From NCBI RefSeq assembly GCF_001945445.1, contig NZ_MSXW01000005.1:1-64000 (forward strand): a stretch of 64,000 nucleotides of DNA. Direction: 5' to 3'. This document shows, piece after piece, positions 26,178 through 34,171 of this stretch. The stretch comes from Pseudomonas sp. PA27(2017). Its GTDB lineage: Bacteria; Pseudomonadota; Gammaproteobacteria; Pseudomonadales; Pseudomonadaceae. The notes beneath the pieces are model-generated. The model did no database searches. It was not told where the DNA came from and was given only the letters and a program-made list of their open reading frames with translations. A program made the position numbers and the translations under genes. Numbering within the stretch: the stretch's first letter is position 1; the number at the start of each line of letters is the position of its first letter.

Positions 26178-27842
26178 TTGGCTCAATACGTCTACACCAT
26201 GCATCGGCTGAGCAAGGTCGTGCCGCCGAAGCGCGAGATCCTCAAGAACATCTCCCTGTCGTTCTTCCCCGGCGCCAAGATCGGTGTGCTGGGCCTCAAC
26301 GGCGCCGGTAAATCGACCCTGCTGCGTATCATGGCGGGCGTGGACAAGGAGTTCGACGGTGAAGCCCGGCCGATGCCGGACATCAACGTCGGCTACCTGC
26401 CCCAGGAGCCGAAGCTGGACCCGACCAAGACCGTGCGCGAAGTGGTCGAGGAGGCCGTCAGCGTCGTGAAGGACGCCCAGGCGCGCCTCGACGAAGTCTA
26501 CGCCGCCTACGCCGAGCCGGATGCCGACTTCGACAAGCTGGCCGCTGAGCAGGCCAAGCTGGAAGCCATTCTGCAGGCCAGCGACGGCCACAACCTGGAG
26601 CGTCAGCTGGAAGTCGCCGCCGATGCCCTGCGCCTGCCAGCCTGGGATGCGAAGATCGAGCACCTTTCCGGTGGCGAGAAGCGCCGCGTGGCGCTGTGCC
26701 GCCTGCTGCTGTCGGCCCCCGACATGCTGCTGCTCGACGAGCCGACCAACCATCTGGACGCCGACTCGGTGGCCTGGCTGGAGCGCTTCCTGCACGACTT
26801 CCCGGGCACCGTGGTGGCGATCACCCACGACCGTTACTTCCTCGACAACGTCGCCGGCTGGATCCTGGAACTCGACCGCGGCGCGGGCATTCCGTACGAA
26901 GGCAACTATTCCGGCTGGCTGGAAGCGAAGTCCGACCGTCTCGCCCAGGAATCCAAGCAGCAGTCGGCCCACGAGAAGGCCATGAAGGAAGAGCTGGAGT
27001 GGGTGCGCAAAGGCGCCAAGGCCCGCCAGTCGAAATCCAAGGCTCGTCTGCAACGCTTCGAGGAAATGCAGTCCCAGGAATTCCAGAAACGCGCCGAGAC
27101 CAACGAGATTTACATCCCGGCCGGCGCGCGTCTGGGTGACAAGGTCATCGAGTTCAAGAACGTCACCAAGGGCTACGGTGACCGCGTACTGGTCGAAGAC
27201 CTGTCGTTCAGCGTACCCAAGGGTGCCATCGTCGGCGTGATCGGTGGTAACGGTGCGGGTAAGTCGACCCTGTTCCGCATGCTGATGGGCAAGGAACAGC
27301 CGGATTCGGGCAGCATCGAGATCGGTGAAACCGTACAGCTGGCCTGCGTCGACCAGAGCCGCGAAGACCTGGACGGCAGCAAGACCGTCTGGGAAGCGGT
27401 GTCCGACGGCCTGGACATGATCAAGATCGGCAACTACGAAGTCCCGTCCCGCGGTTACGTGGGCCGCTTCAACTTCAAGGGCGCCGACCAGCAGAAGTTC
27501 GTCAAGGACCTTTCCGGTGGTGAACGTGGCCGCCTGCACCTGGCCCTGACCCTGAAGGAGGGCGCCAACGTCCTGCTGCTCGACGAACCGTCCAACGACC
27601 TCGACGTGGAAACCCTGCGCTCGCTGGAAGACGCGCTGCTGGACTTCCCCGGCGCCGCTATCGTGATCTCTCACGATCGCTGGTTCCTGGACCGCGTGGC
27701 GACCCACATCCTCTCCTACGAGGACGACGGCGTGCTGTTCTTCGAAGGCAACTACACCGAGTACGAAGCCGACCGCAAGAAACGCCTCGGTGACGCCGCT
27801 GCCCAGCCGCACCGGGTACGGCACAAGAAGCTGGCGCAGTAA
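26178..27842 (+). CDS. ettA: EttA, energy-dependent translational throttle ABC-F ATPase
   Basis: EttA binds the ribosomal E site and gates translation according to ATP/ADP. The 554-residue protein has two ABC ATPase domains: Walker A GLNGAGKST and GGNGAGKST, signature LSGGEKRR and LSGGERGR, Walker B LLLDEPTNHLD and LLLDEPSNDLD. Between them lie the ABC-F linker (rich in Lys, Ala, Arg around ARQSKSKARLQRFEEM) and, in domain 1, the arm insertion. The start is TTG with GAGGT eight bases upstream, which gives the expected N terminus AQYVYTMHRLSK; no ATG gives it. Confidence 0.96.
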   Translation: MAQYVYTMHRLSKVVPPKREILKNISLSFFPGAKIGVLGLNGAGKSTLLRIMAGVDKEFDGEARPMPDINVGYLPQEPKLDPTKTVREVVEEAVSVVKDAQARLDEVYAAYAEPDADFDKLAAEQAKLEAILQASDGHNLERQLEVAADALRLPAWDAKIEHLSGGEKRRVALCRLLLSAPDMLLLDEPTNHLDADSVAWLERFLHDFPGTVVAITHDRYFLDNVAGWILELDRGAGIPYEGNYSGWLEAKSDRLAQESKQQSAHEKAMKEELEWVRKGAKARQSKSKARLQRFEEMQSQEFQKRAETNEIYIPAGARLGDKVIEFKNVTKGYGDRVLVEDLSFSVPKGAIVGVIGGNGAGKSTLFRMLMGKEQPDSGSIEIGETVQLACVDQSREDLDGSKTVWEAVSDGLDMIKIGNYEVPSRGYVGRFNFKGADQQKFVKDLSGGERGRLHLALTLKEGANVLLLDEPSNDLDVETLRSLEDALLDFPGAAIVISHDRWFLDRVATHILSYEDDGVLFFEGNYTEYEADRKKRLGDAAAQPHRVRHKKLAQ

Positions 27843-27858
27843 GCGCTGTTGTAGAAAA

Positions 27859-27884
27859 CGGAGCCTCAGGGCTCCGTTTTTTTA
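27859..27884 (+). terminator. terminator of ettA
   Basis: The stem ACGGAGCC/GGCTCCGT with loop TCAG is followed by seven T. Confidence 0.9.
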
Positions 27885-27963
27885 TGGCTGCGTTTTTTGG
27901 GCGTTTTCGAATTCCTTTCGTTTCGATGACTGCAAAGCGGCGGGAGCGGCCGTTATCCGATCC

Positions 27964-28251
27964 ATTGTGGCCGCGACCTCGCGGCGAATCGCTCAGGCAC
28001 CGCCGAAATAGGCAGTCAGGCTGCAATCGTTTCGCCCCGAGGTCGGGGCTCCCACAGATTGGTTTGAGTGTCTGCTTCTGCCTTGTAGTTGCCGCTTCAT
28101 GCGCAGATAAGACTTTGAACAGGCTCTGAGAACTTGGCCCGTTTTTGTGGGAGCCGCGACCTCGCGGCGAATGAGTCAGGCACCGCCGATAGGCAGTCAG
28201 GCTGCAATCGTTTCGCCCCGAGGTCGGGGCTCCCACAGGTTGGTTTGAGTG
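27964..28251. repeat. two tandem REP inverted pairs between ettA and rtcA
   Basis: Units at about 27964-28070 and 28145-28251 are near-identical: TGTGG(GAG)CCGCGACCTCGCGG, then TCAGGCACCGCCGA and TAGGCAGTCAGGCTGCAATC, then TTTCGCCCCGAGGTCGGGG, then CTCCCACA and TTGGTTTGAGTG. Each unit can fold into a large hairpin. They lie between convergent genes; the rest of the 472-base gap shows no gene. Confidence 0.85.
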
Positions 28252-28314
28252 GCCGCTCTTGCCGCCGATCCGTGAGATACGTGTTCGCCAGTGCACAACG
28301 ATCGCGATCAGGTC

Positions 28315-29340
28315 TCAAGCCCGGCTTACAACTTCAACCCGCAATACCTTGCCCGTCGGCGTGCAATGAACCGCCACCGGGCAGAAGGCTTCGATCACCT
28401 GGATATTGCTCTGCAGATGCTCGCTCAGATGCGTTGTGGTGAAGCTGCCGCTGCCGGCCAGCGCCATCGGTAGCAGCAACTGGTCGGCCAGGTGCTCGGC
28501 CACCGCTGCGCCGCTGGTCAGCCACTGTCGCAGCGGTTCGACGGCGCGGTCGGCCACCGCCTCGGCGCGAACGCCGTTCTGGCCGAAGGCGCAGAACTGC
28601 TCGGTGAGCTGCTCGCAGGCCACCGTGAGGGTCAGGATGTTGCCTGGGCCGTGCTCCTGGTCCAGCCAGGTGCAGTGCAGGTCGGCGTCCGGCCATTGCA
28701 GGCGCTTGCCGACGCGGGCCAGCTCGCGCTCGCCCACGTGGCCGGGAATGCCGGCCAGCAGCACGTCGGCACGTTGTTCGAGCACCTCGCCCCGCTCGGT
28801 CAGGTGCAGGGGCATCAGCGGCGACGGCTGGATGAACGCTTCCAGCGCGCCGCCACCGGCCGGCACGAAGCCATGGCGATGCAGCTGCAACTCGACCCGG
28901 CCACCCATACGCCGTAGCAGCGGCAGCCAGGCCCGGTCGAGGAAGTCGAACGGCGGCGCGGCCGGGTTGTGGGTGCCGCCGCTGATCTGCACGCGGCTTG
29001 GCTCGGCGGCCTGCAGCAAGGCCGGCAGAACGGTTTGCAGCACCAGGGTGCAGCTACCCGCCGAGCCGATGGCGAAACGGTAGTCTCCGCCGCGGATCGG
29101 GCCGGGGCGAAACACCAGGCTGGTGGCATGCAGCTCGGCGCCCTCAACCTCGGCACCGCTGATTTCGGCAGCGGCCAGCACGGCGGTCAGGTGCTGACGC
29201 AGCAGGCCCGGGCGACTACGCCTGGCGCGAATGTTGATGATGCGAAACGGTGTGCCGGTGATCATCGACAGGCTCAGTGCCGTCCGCAGCACTTGCCCGC
29301 CGCCGATGACGCCGTCGAGTTCGAGAATATCCTTGTTCAC
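28315..29340 (-). CDS. rtcA: RNA 3'-terminal phosphate cyclase
   Basis: RtcA converts a 3' phosphate RNA end to a 2',3'-cyclic phosphate using ATP through an enzyme-AMP intermediate, giving ends that RtcB can use. The 341-residue protein opens with NKDILELDGVIGGGQVLRTAL, has RARRSRPGLLRQHL and GGGTH-like blocks, and ends with TTTHLSEHLQSN, which carries the adenylated His. The start is GTG with AAAGGA six bases upstream; the longer frame runs through intergenic repeats. It is the last gene of the extended rtc operon, with about 140 bases of repeat-like sequence before it, so coupling to upstream genes may be partial. Confidence 0.94.
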   Translation of the reverse strand: MNKDILELDGVIGGGQVLRTALSLSMITGTPFRIINIRARRSRPGLLRQHLTAVLAAAEISGAEVEGAELHATSLVFRPGPIRGGDYRFAIGSAGSCTLVLQTVLPALLQAAEPSRVQISGGTHNPAAPPFDFLDRAWLPLLRRMGGRVELQLHRHGFVPAGGGALEAFIQPSPLMPLHLTERGEVLEQRADVLLAGIPGHVGERELARVGKRLQWPDADLHCTWLDQEHGPGNILTLTVACEQLTEQFCAFGQNGVRAEAVADRAVEPLRQWLTSGAAVAEHLADQLLLPMALAGSGSFTTTHLSEHLQSNIQVIEAFCPVAVHCTPTGKVLRVEVVSRA

Positions 29341-29349
29341 GGTGAATCC

Positions 29350-29470
29350 TTTGATCTTGATCGTTCCCACGCTCCGCGTGGGAATTCCTACCGGGTCGCG
29401 CCGCGTCCCGCTCAGCGGTGGACTGGATCGAACAGGCGATACCCGGAGTATCGCCTCGCTCATCTGGGCT
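29350..29470. repeat. intergenic hairpin repeats upstream of rtcA
   Basis: GTTCCCACGCTCCGCGTGGGAAT is a hairpin word common between Pseudomonas genes; further on, AGGCGATACCC and GAGTATCGCCT form a second inverted pair followed by GGGCTAC, as in the repeats at 2767 and 50354. Confidence 0.55.
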
Positions 29471-29481
29471 ACAAATGCGGC

Positions 29482-30270
29482 TCAGGCGTAGCGACCCACC
29501 ATTTCTCGCAGGTAGACGTCGAGCAGCCCGCTGTCCGCCTGGGTACGCGGCAACGCCGGCACCGGCCGCTCCAGCTGCGCCTCGATGAAAGCGTGCAGTG
29601 CAGGGCGGCGCGGGCCGTAGGCGGACTCGTCGGCGCTACGTTTGAGGGTCAGCAGCTCGTCCACTTCGGCCAGCAGCGCCGAGTCGTCCACCGTCTGCAG
29701 CAGATCGGCGAAGGTCATCGGCGGCCGGCCACGGCCCTGGTCGATCCACAGCACGGCGAGCAGCGGGCGCAGTACGTAGAAGTATTTCTTGAGGCGCACC
29801 GTCTCGTCCTGCAGGTAGCCGCGGAAATTCTTTCTGGCCATCGACACGTAGTGATTGCGCGCCGCCGGCGGGCTGTAGAAATGCTCGGCCAGCTCGCGTA
29901 GGCGCGCCGTGGCTTGATCTTCCTGACGGTACACCAGGGGCGAGTCGAGCCATTCGAGCAGCGTCGGGTTGGATTTGCGCAGCAGGCCGAGGGTCTTGCG
30001 CAGCTCCCAGCCGCTGACGTCCAGCTCGTCGTCCAGTGGGCGCTCGATCACGTCGCGACCAGCATCCACCTGAACGAACCAGTCCGGTTTTTCCACGTAG
30101 ACGAAGCGCACGTCGTAGTCGCTGTCCGTCGAGGCGAAACCCCAGGCGCGGCTGCCGGATTCGCAGGCATACAGCACCTTGACGTTGCGTTCGCGCTCGA
30201 CCCGTTCGAGTTCAGCCAGCACCCGCGCGCGCATGGCGTCGCTGAGGGGGTGGCGTTGTTGCATGTCCAT
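29482..30270 (-). CDS. predicted nucleotidyltransferase of the RNA-repair operon
   Basis: The 262-residue protein has a minimal nucleotidyltransferase head: ESGSRAWGFASTDSDYDVRFVY, that is the GS motif with DxD-type acidic residues and a later acidic residue. It matches the COG3541-type predicted nucleotidyltransferases that often accompany rtcB. Such proteins might add nucleotides or adenylate an RNA or protein, but the reaction is not established. The rest is helical, with KNFRGYLQDETVRLKKYFYVLRPLL. AAGGA stands before the start, which lies 17 bases after the upstream unknown gene. Confidence 0.82.
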   Translation of the reverse strand: MDMQQRHPLSDAMRARVLAELERVERERNVKVLYACESGSRAWGFASTDSDYDVRFVYVEKPDWFVQVDAGRDVIERPLDDELDVSGWELRKTLGLLRKSNPTLLEWLDSPLVYRQEDQATARLRELAEHFYSPPAARNHYVSMARKNFRGYLQDETVRLKKYFYVLRPLLAVLWIDQGRGRPPMTFADLLQTVDDSALLAEVDELLTLKRSADESAYGPRRPALHAFIEAQLERPVPALPRTQADSGLLDVYLREMVGRYA

Positions 30271-30286
30271 GTTTTTCCATCCTTGT

Positions 30287-30865
30287 TCAGTCTGTCGCGC
30301 TGGCGGCCAGCGCGGACAACGTCCGACGTCGCGGGTTGTATAGCGTGAGGCACCAGATGCCCCACCATTCCTTGCCGTCGTCGAAATAGTCGCTCCAGGT
30401 GCTGCGCTGCGGCTCTCTGTCTGCATCGCCGACCCAATCGAACACCTGCAGCGGTTCATCGCGATACAGCCGCAGCATTTGTAGCCACTCGCGAAAGTCC
30501 GCCACCTGCAACTGAGTGCCGTAGGGGGGATCGCGGAAGTTGCGGCATAGCGAACCCTCCTCGCTGGCCAGCTCCCGAATGGCATCGACCGTGAGCGGCT
30601 GTGGGCGGGCCTGAGCTAGATCCGCCGTCGGTTCGGGCCAGCGGTGGTTCGCGTAACGGGCATCCTGAGCGATCAGCTTCTGCTGCCAGACCCGGGCGCG
30701 TGCCTGGATGGCCTCGAACAGCAACTCCAGGGCCTGCCGATGCTCCGCCTCGCCAGGTGTGGCGGTCGGGTCGAGCGTGGTCACCACGAAGTCGAACACG
30801 CAGCCCGCCTCTTCCAGGCGGGTGCGCAGTTCATCGAGTCGCTGGCTTTGCATCGGTTGCAGCAT
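30287..30865 (-). CDS. uncharacterised protein of the rtc operon
   Basis: I do not recognise a family for this 192-residue protein. It is acidic and Trp-rich in its second half (FREWLQMLRLYRDEPLQVFDW, STWSDYFDDGKEWWGIWCLTLYNP) and helical in its first half. It has no signal peptide or membrane helix. The start has GAGGTGAGG just upstream. It lies between the HEAT-repeat gene and the nucleotidyltransferase gene with short gaps, so it is part of the rtc transcript. A partner role for the nucleotidyltransferase is only a guess from position. Confidence 0.7.
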   Translation of the reverse strand: MLQPMQSQRLDELRTRLEEAGCVFDFVVTTLDPTATPGEAEHRQALELLFEAIQARARVWQQKLIAQDARYANHRWPEPTADLAQARPQPLTVDAIRELASEEGSLCRNFRDPPYGTQLQVADFREWLQMLRLYRDEPLQVFDWVGDADREPQRSTWSDYFDDGKEWWGIWCLTLYNPRRRTLSALAASATD

Positions 30866-30912
30866 GGCCTCACCTCATCCCGTTATTCGCATGCCTCGAG
30901 CAGGCGGTTGTT

Positions 30913-32265
30913 TCACGTCAGGCGCGTCACGCAACCTGGCGGCAGGGCGCCGCTGTCCTGCAATTCTCTAACCCGGGCAAGCAACCTGCGCCGTTCGGCT
31001 GGCGCTGTGGTCGGGTCGACCATCAGGTATTGCTGCTGGCACCAGTTGACGATCCACACCAGCCAGTAGTCGCGCTGCTGGATATCGCTATCCAGGCGAC
31101 GCAGCAGGTAGGCCAGTTGTTGCCAGCGTGGTCGCAGCGCCATCAGGGCGGCGCGGCGGTGGTCAGGCAGGCTCTGCCAGTCACGATCCAGGCGGCCGTC
31201 GAGCTCAGCTTGCAATGCATCCCAGGGCTGGCAGCTCAGACGTTCGCAGGCTTTGGCGAAAACCTTGTCGGCTGGATCGTCCAGCATCACCAACTGCTCG
31301 CTCAGGTGCTCGTCGCCGAGACTCGCCAGCGCCGCCAGGCGCACGCTGGCCATGGGCGAGCGTAGCGCAGCAGCGCGCCAGCGCTCATTCAGGCTGACCT
31401 GCAGTTCGCTGGCCAGACCAAGCACGCCCAGCCATTCGCGCTTGGACTTTGGCAGGGCTGCGTCCAGTCGATTAGTCAGCACCTCACCGGCATCAAGCTG
31501 CCAGCTTGGCGCCGCCCAGCGGGCCAGGCTGCGCACCGCCGGCGAGGCGTCCAGCAGGGCGCCGCGCAGCATCTCGCGTGGGTCGTCGAGCAGGCTCAGC
31601 AATGCGTGAAGGGCCTTGACCCGCACGCTGGCACCGGGCGTGGCCAGTGCGTGCTGCAACAGCGGTACCGCCTGTTCCGCGGGCAGCTTCTGGCAGGCCG
31701 AAACCGCCATCTGGCGTACCGTCATCTCGCGATGTACCAGTGCCTTGCCTAGCAGGCTAACGGGCTCGTCGCTTGCCTCGAGCAGCAGGTCGAACAGGAA
31801 CCGCGCACTTTTGCCGTGATGCACGACGAATGCCGCCAGCACTGTATCGCGCACCTCGGCGCCCTGCAGTACCGTGCGGGCTAGCGCCAGTGTCTCTGTG
31901 TGGTCGGCGCGCTGGCGCTCAGCAAGCGCCATCAGCGGTTGCAGGGCATACAGTAAAGCCGGTGCATGCTCGGTTATGAGGTAGCGCCGTACGCCTGCAT
32001 CGGCCAACTGGCGTACCTGGTGCACCCAATCGTTGACTCGTTCGAGCAGAGCGGCCAGGGCTTTTGGTGAAGGCAGCTCACTCAGTTCACGCACCGCCAC
32101 CTCGCGCACGAAACCGTTGCCATGACGGCTCAGCGTGAGCCAGTCGCCTTCGCCCTTACAGCCAGCGAGGGCTTGCAATGCTTCGTGATGGCGACGGTCT
32201 TCCCAGTAGTCGCCGGAGACCGGGCGGTTTTTCAATCGCCGCAGCCATTCTTTCAGGTATTTCAT
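30913..32265 (-). CDS. HEAT-repeat protein of the rtc operon
   Basis: The 450-residue protein is built of helical pairs of HEAT type: GNGFVREVAVRELSELPSPKAL, MTVRQMAVSACQKLP, ASVRVKALHALLSLLDDP, SPAVRSLARWAAP and SVRLAALASLGDEHL. Such solenoids bind proteins or nucleic acids; there is no catalytic motif. It begins six bases after the stop codon of rtcB and is therefore translated from the same message. A scaffold or RNA-binding role for repair is inference from context. Confidence 0.85.
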   Translation of the reverse strand: MKYLKEWLRRLKNRPVSGDYWEDRRHHEALQALAGCKGEGDWLTLSRHGNGFVREVAVRELSELPSPKALAALLERVNDWVHQVRQLADAGVRRYLITEHAPALLYALQPLMALAERQRADHTETLALARTVLQGAEVRDTVLAAFVVHHGKSARFLFDLLLEASDEPVSLLGKALVHREMTVRQMAVSACQKLPAEQAVPLLQHALATPGASVRVKALHALLSLLDDPREMLRGALLDASPAVRSLARWAAPSWQLDAGEVLTNRLDAALPKSKREWLGVLGLASELQVSLNERWRAAALRSPMASVRLAALASLGDEHLSEQLVMLDDPADKVFAKACERLSCQPWDALQAELDGRLDRDWQSLPDHRRAALMALRPRWQQLAYLLRRLDSDIQQRDYWLVWIVNWCQQQYLMVDPTTAPAERRRLLARVRELQDSGALPPGCVTRLT

Positions 32266-32270
32266 AATCG

Positions 32271-33497
32271 CTATCCTTTAACGCACACCACCTGTCGCAG
32301 GGTGTGCACCACTTCCACCAGCTCGCGCTGGGCGTCCATTACATGGTCGATGTCCTTGTAGGCCATCGGGATTTCGTCGATCACGTCGGCGTCCTTGCGG
32401 CATTCGACGTGGGCCGTGGCCTTGATCTGGTCTGCCACGGTGAACAGCTTCTTGGCCTTGGTGCGGCTCATGGTGCGGCCAGCACCGTGGCTGCAGGAGC
32501 AGAACGCCTCCTCGTTACCCAGGCCGCGCACGATGAAACTCTTGGCGCCCATGGAGCCGGGGATGATGCCCAGCTCGCCCTTTTTCGCCGACACCGCGCC
32601 TTTGCGGGTTACCAGCACCTCTTCACCGAAGTGACGCTCCTTCTGCACGTAATTGTGGTGGCAGTTCACCGCTTCCAGCGCCACCTCGAACGGCTTGGCG
32701 ATCACCCCGCGTGCCGCCGTGATCACCGCGTGCATCATCAGCGCGCGGTTCTGCTTGGCGAAGTCCTGGGCCCAGCCCACCGCTTCCACGTAGTCGGCGA
32801 AATGCTGGCTGCCTTCCTCGAAGTAGGCCAGGTCACGGTCCGGCAGGTTGGCGATGTGCTGGCGCATATCGGCCTGGGCCAGTTCGATGAACAGGTTGCC
32901 GATGGCGTTACCCACGCCGCGCGATCCGCTGTGCAGCATGAACCAGACCCGATTCGCTTCGTCCAGGCACACCTCGACGAAGTGGTTGCCGGTTCCCAGG
33001 GTTCCCAGGTGCTTGCGGTTGTTGGTCTTCTCCAGCCGTGGGTACTTGTCGGTGATCGCCTTGAAGCGCTCGCTCAGCGCCGACCAGGCATGGTCAGCCA
33101 TCTCCGGCACGTTTTCCCAGGCGCCCCGGTCGCGGCCTCCCCGGGTATTGCTACGCCCGTGGGGCACGCCCTTCTCGATGGCGGCGCGCAGGCCGGCCAG
33201 GTTGTCCGGCAGGTCGTGGGCCATCAGCGAGGTACGTGCGGCGATCATCCCGCAACCGATGTCCACTCCGACCGCTGCCGGGATGATCGCGCCGACCGTG
33301 GGAATCACGCTGCCGATGGTCGAACCCTTACCCAGGTGCACGTCCGGCATCACGGCCAGGTGCTTGAAGATGAAGGGCATCTTCGCGGTGTTCATCAACT
33401 GCTGCTTGGCGTCTTCCTCGACCGGAACGCCTTGCGTCCACAGTTTGATCGGCTTGCCGCCCGCGACTTCCAGCAGGTTGTAAGTTTTCTCGCTCAT
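32271..33497 (-). CDS. rtcB: RtcB, RNA-splicing ligase
   Basis: RtcB joins RNA 2',3'-cyclic phosphate (or 3' phosphate) and 5' hydroxyl ends with GTP and manganese. The 408-residue protein has MPDVHLGKGSTIG, GVDIGCGM with the metal Cys, LGTGNHFVE, the HSGSRGVGN block, NCHHNYV and, near the C terminus, CSHGAGRTMSRTKA with the His that is guanylylated. All key residues are present. It follows the zinc-ribbon gene by four bases and precedes the HEAT gene by five. Confidence 0.97.
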   Translation of the reverse strand: MSEKTYNLLEVAGGKPIKLWTQGVPVEEDAKQQLMNTAKMPFIFKHLAVMPDVHLGKGSTIGSVIPTVGAIIPAAVGVDIGCGMIAARTSLMAHDLPDNLAGLRAAIEKGVPHGRSNTRGGRDRGAWENVPEMADHAWSALSERFKAITDKYPRLEKTNNRKHLGTLGTGNHFVEVCLDEANRVWFMLHSGSRGVGNAIGNLFIELAQADMRQHIANLPDRDLAYFEEGSQHFADYVEAVGWAQDFAKQNRALMMHAVITAARGVIAKPFEVALEAVNCHHNYVQKERHFGEEVLVTRKGAVSAKKGELGIIPGSMGAKSFIVRGLGNEEAFCSCSHGAGRTMSRTKAKKLFTVADQIKATAHVECRKDADVIDEIPMAYKDIDHVMDAQRELVEVVHTLRQVVCVKG

Positions 33498-33501
33498 ATC
33501 G

Positions 33502-33891
33502 TCATGCTCCTGTTTGCGTTATGGCCCGGTCGGCGTCGGGGCGTTCCCGGCCATCGCGAATCCTTTTGTTCAATCGACAGGCCCGGCAGCGTACTGCCGT
33601 GGAAAATACCTGCCCTTTACACACTTCGTACCACCAGCGCTGCTGAGTTGCCGTCCAGATCTGTTCAGCGCCGCAATCGCGGCAGGTGAACGGCAGGTCC
33701 TGGTACCAACCGCGCTGGACGAAAAGCGGTTCGTCATAGCTGTTGTAAGTCGCCAGGCTGGGGCGGTAGACCGCAATGCTGCCGGGTGGCGGCATCTGGC
33801 ATGCAGGCCAGTTGGCCGATGCGGCCTGGCACAGCTTGCGTTTTGCGCGTGCCTCGCGGATTTCCCGGCGGCGTTGTTTGTTGCTTTTCAC
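33502..33891 (-). CDS. zinc-ribbon domain protein, first gene of the rtc operon
   Basis: The 129-residue protein starts with a very basic tail (KSNKQRRREIREARAKRK) that could bind RNA. A zinc ribbon follows: FTCRDCGAEQIWTATQQ...WWYEVCKG and VRCRACRLNKR, with CxxC pairs as in the PF13451-type ribbon. It is the promoter-proximal gene of the sigma-54-driven operon, four bases ahead of rtcB. A role in bringing damaged RNA to the ligase is possible but unproven. Confidence 0.85.
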   Translation of the reverse strand: MKSNKQRRREIREARAKRKLCQAASANWPACQMPPPGSIAVYRPSLATYNSYDEPLFVQRGWYQDLPFTCRDCGAEQIWTATQQRWWYEVCKGQVFSTAVRCRACRLNKRIRDGRERPDADRAITQTGA

Positions 33892-34004
33892 GGCGTCCTC
33901 TCCTGCGCTGCGCGGGTTCTTTCCAGGCCTGGCCGAGCGCTCCGTTATTGCTGATTCAGCTTTTGCGAGCTTGGGGGCATCAGCGATTAGCTCAGGATGG
34001 ATAT

Positions 34005-34020
34005 AGCGATAGACGTGCCA
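34005..34020 (-). promoter_or_regulatory. sigma-54 promoter of the rtc operon
   Basis: Read on the minus strand, TGGCAC-GTCTA-TCGCT matches the -24/-12 consensus TGGCAC-N5-TTGCW, with the GG and GC pairs ten bases apart and only small deviations. It lies about 115 bases before the first gene and the divergent gene is rtcR, a sigma-54 activator. The AT-rich 140 bases between this box and rtcR are where RtcR should bind. Confidence 0.8.
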
Positions 34021-34156
34021 GTTTTTTAAGAGGTGGCTGTTTATTCTTTAAGCTATTGATATTTATGTATTTTTATCTGTTAAAAGATTCTCATGAAGTG
34101 ATCGAGGACTAGTTTTGTCTGATGTTTTGGATATTCTGATATCAGGATTTATCTCT

Positions 34157-34171
34157 ATGGATAAACTATGA
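34157..34171 (+). other. possible four-codon leader ORF overlapping the rtcR start
   Basis: ATG GAT AAA CTA TGA has AGGA nine bases before its ATG, and its stop codon overlaps the rtcR ATG as ATGA. The rtcR start itself has no ribosome site, so translation may be coupled through this leader. This is a reading of sequence only. Confidence 0.4.
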
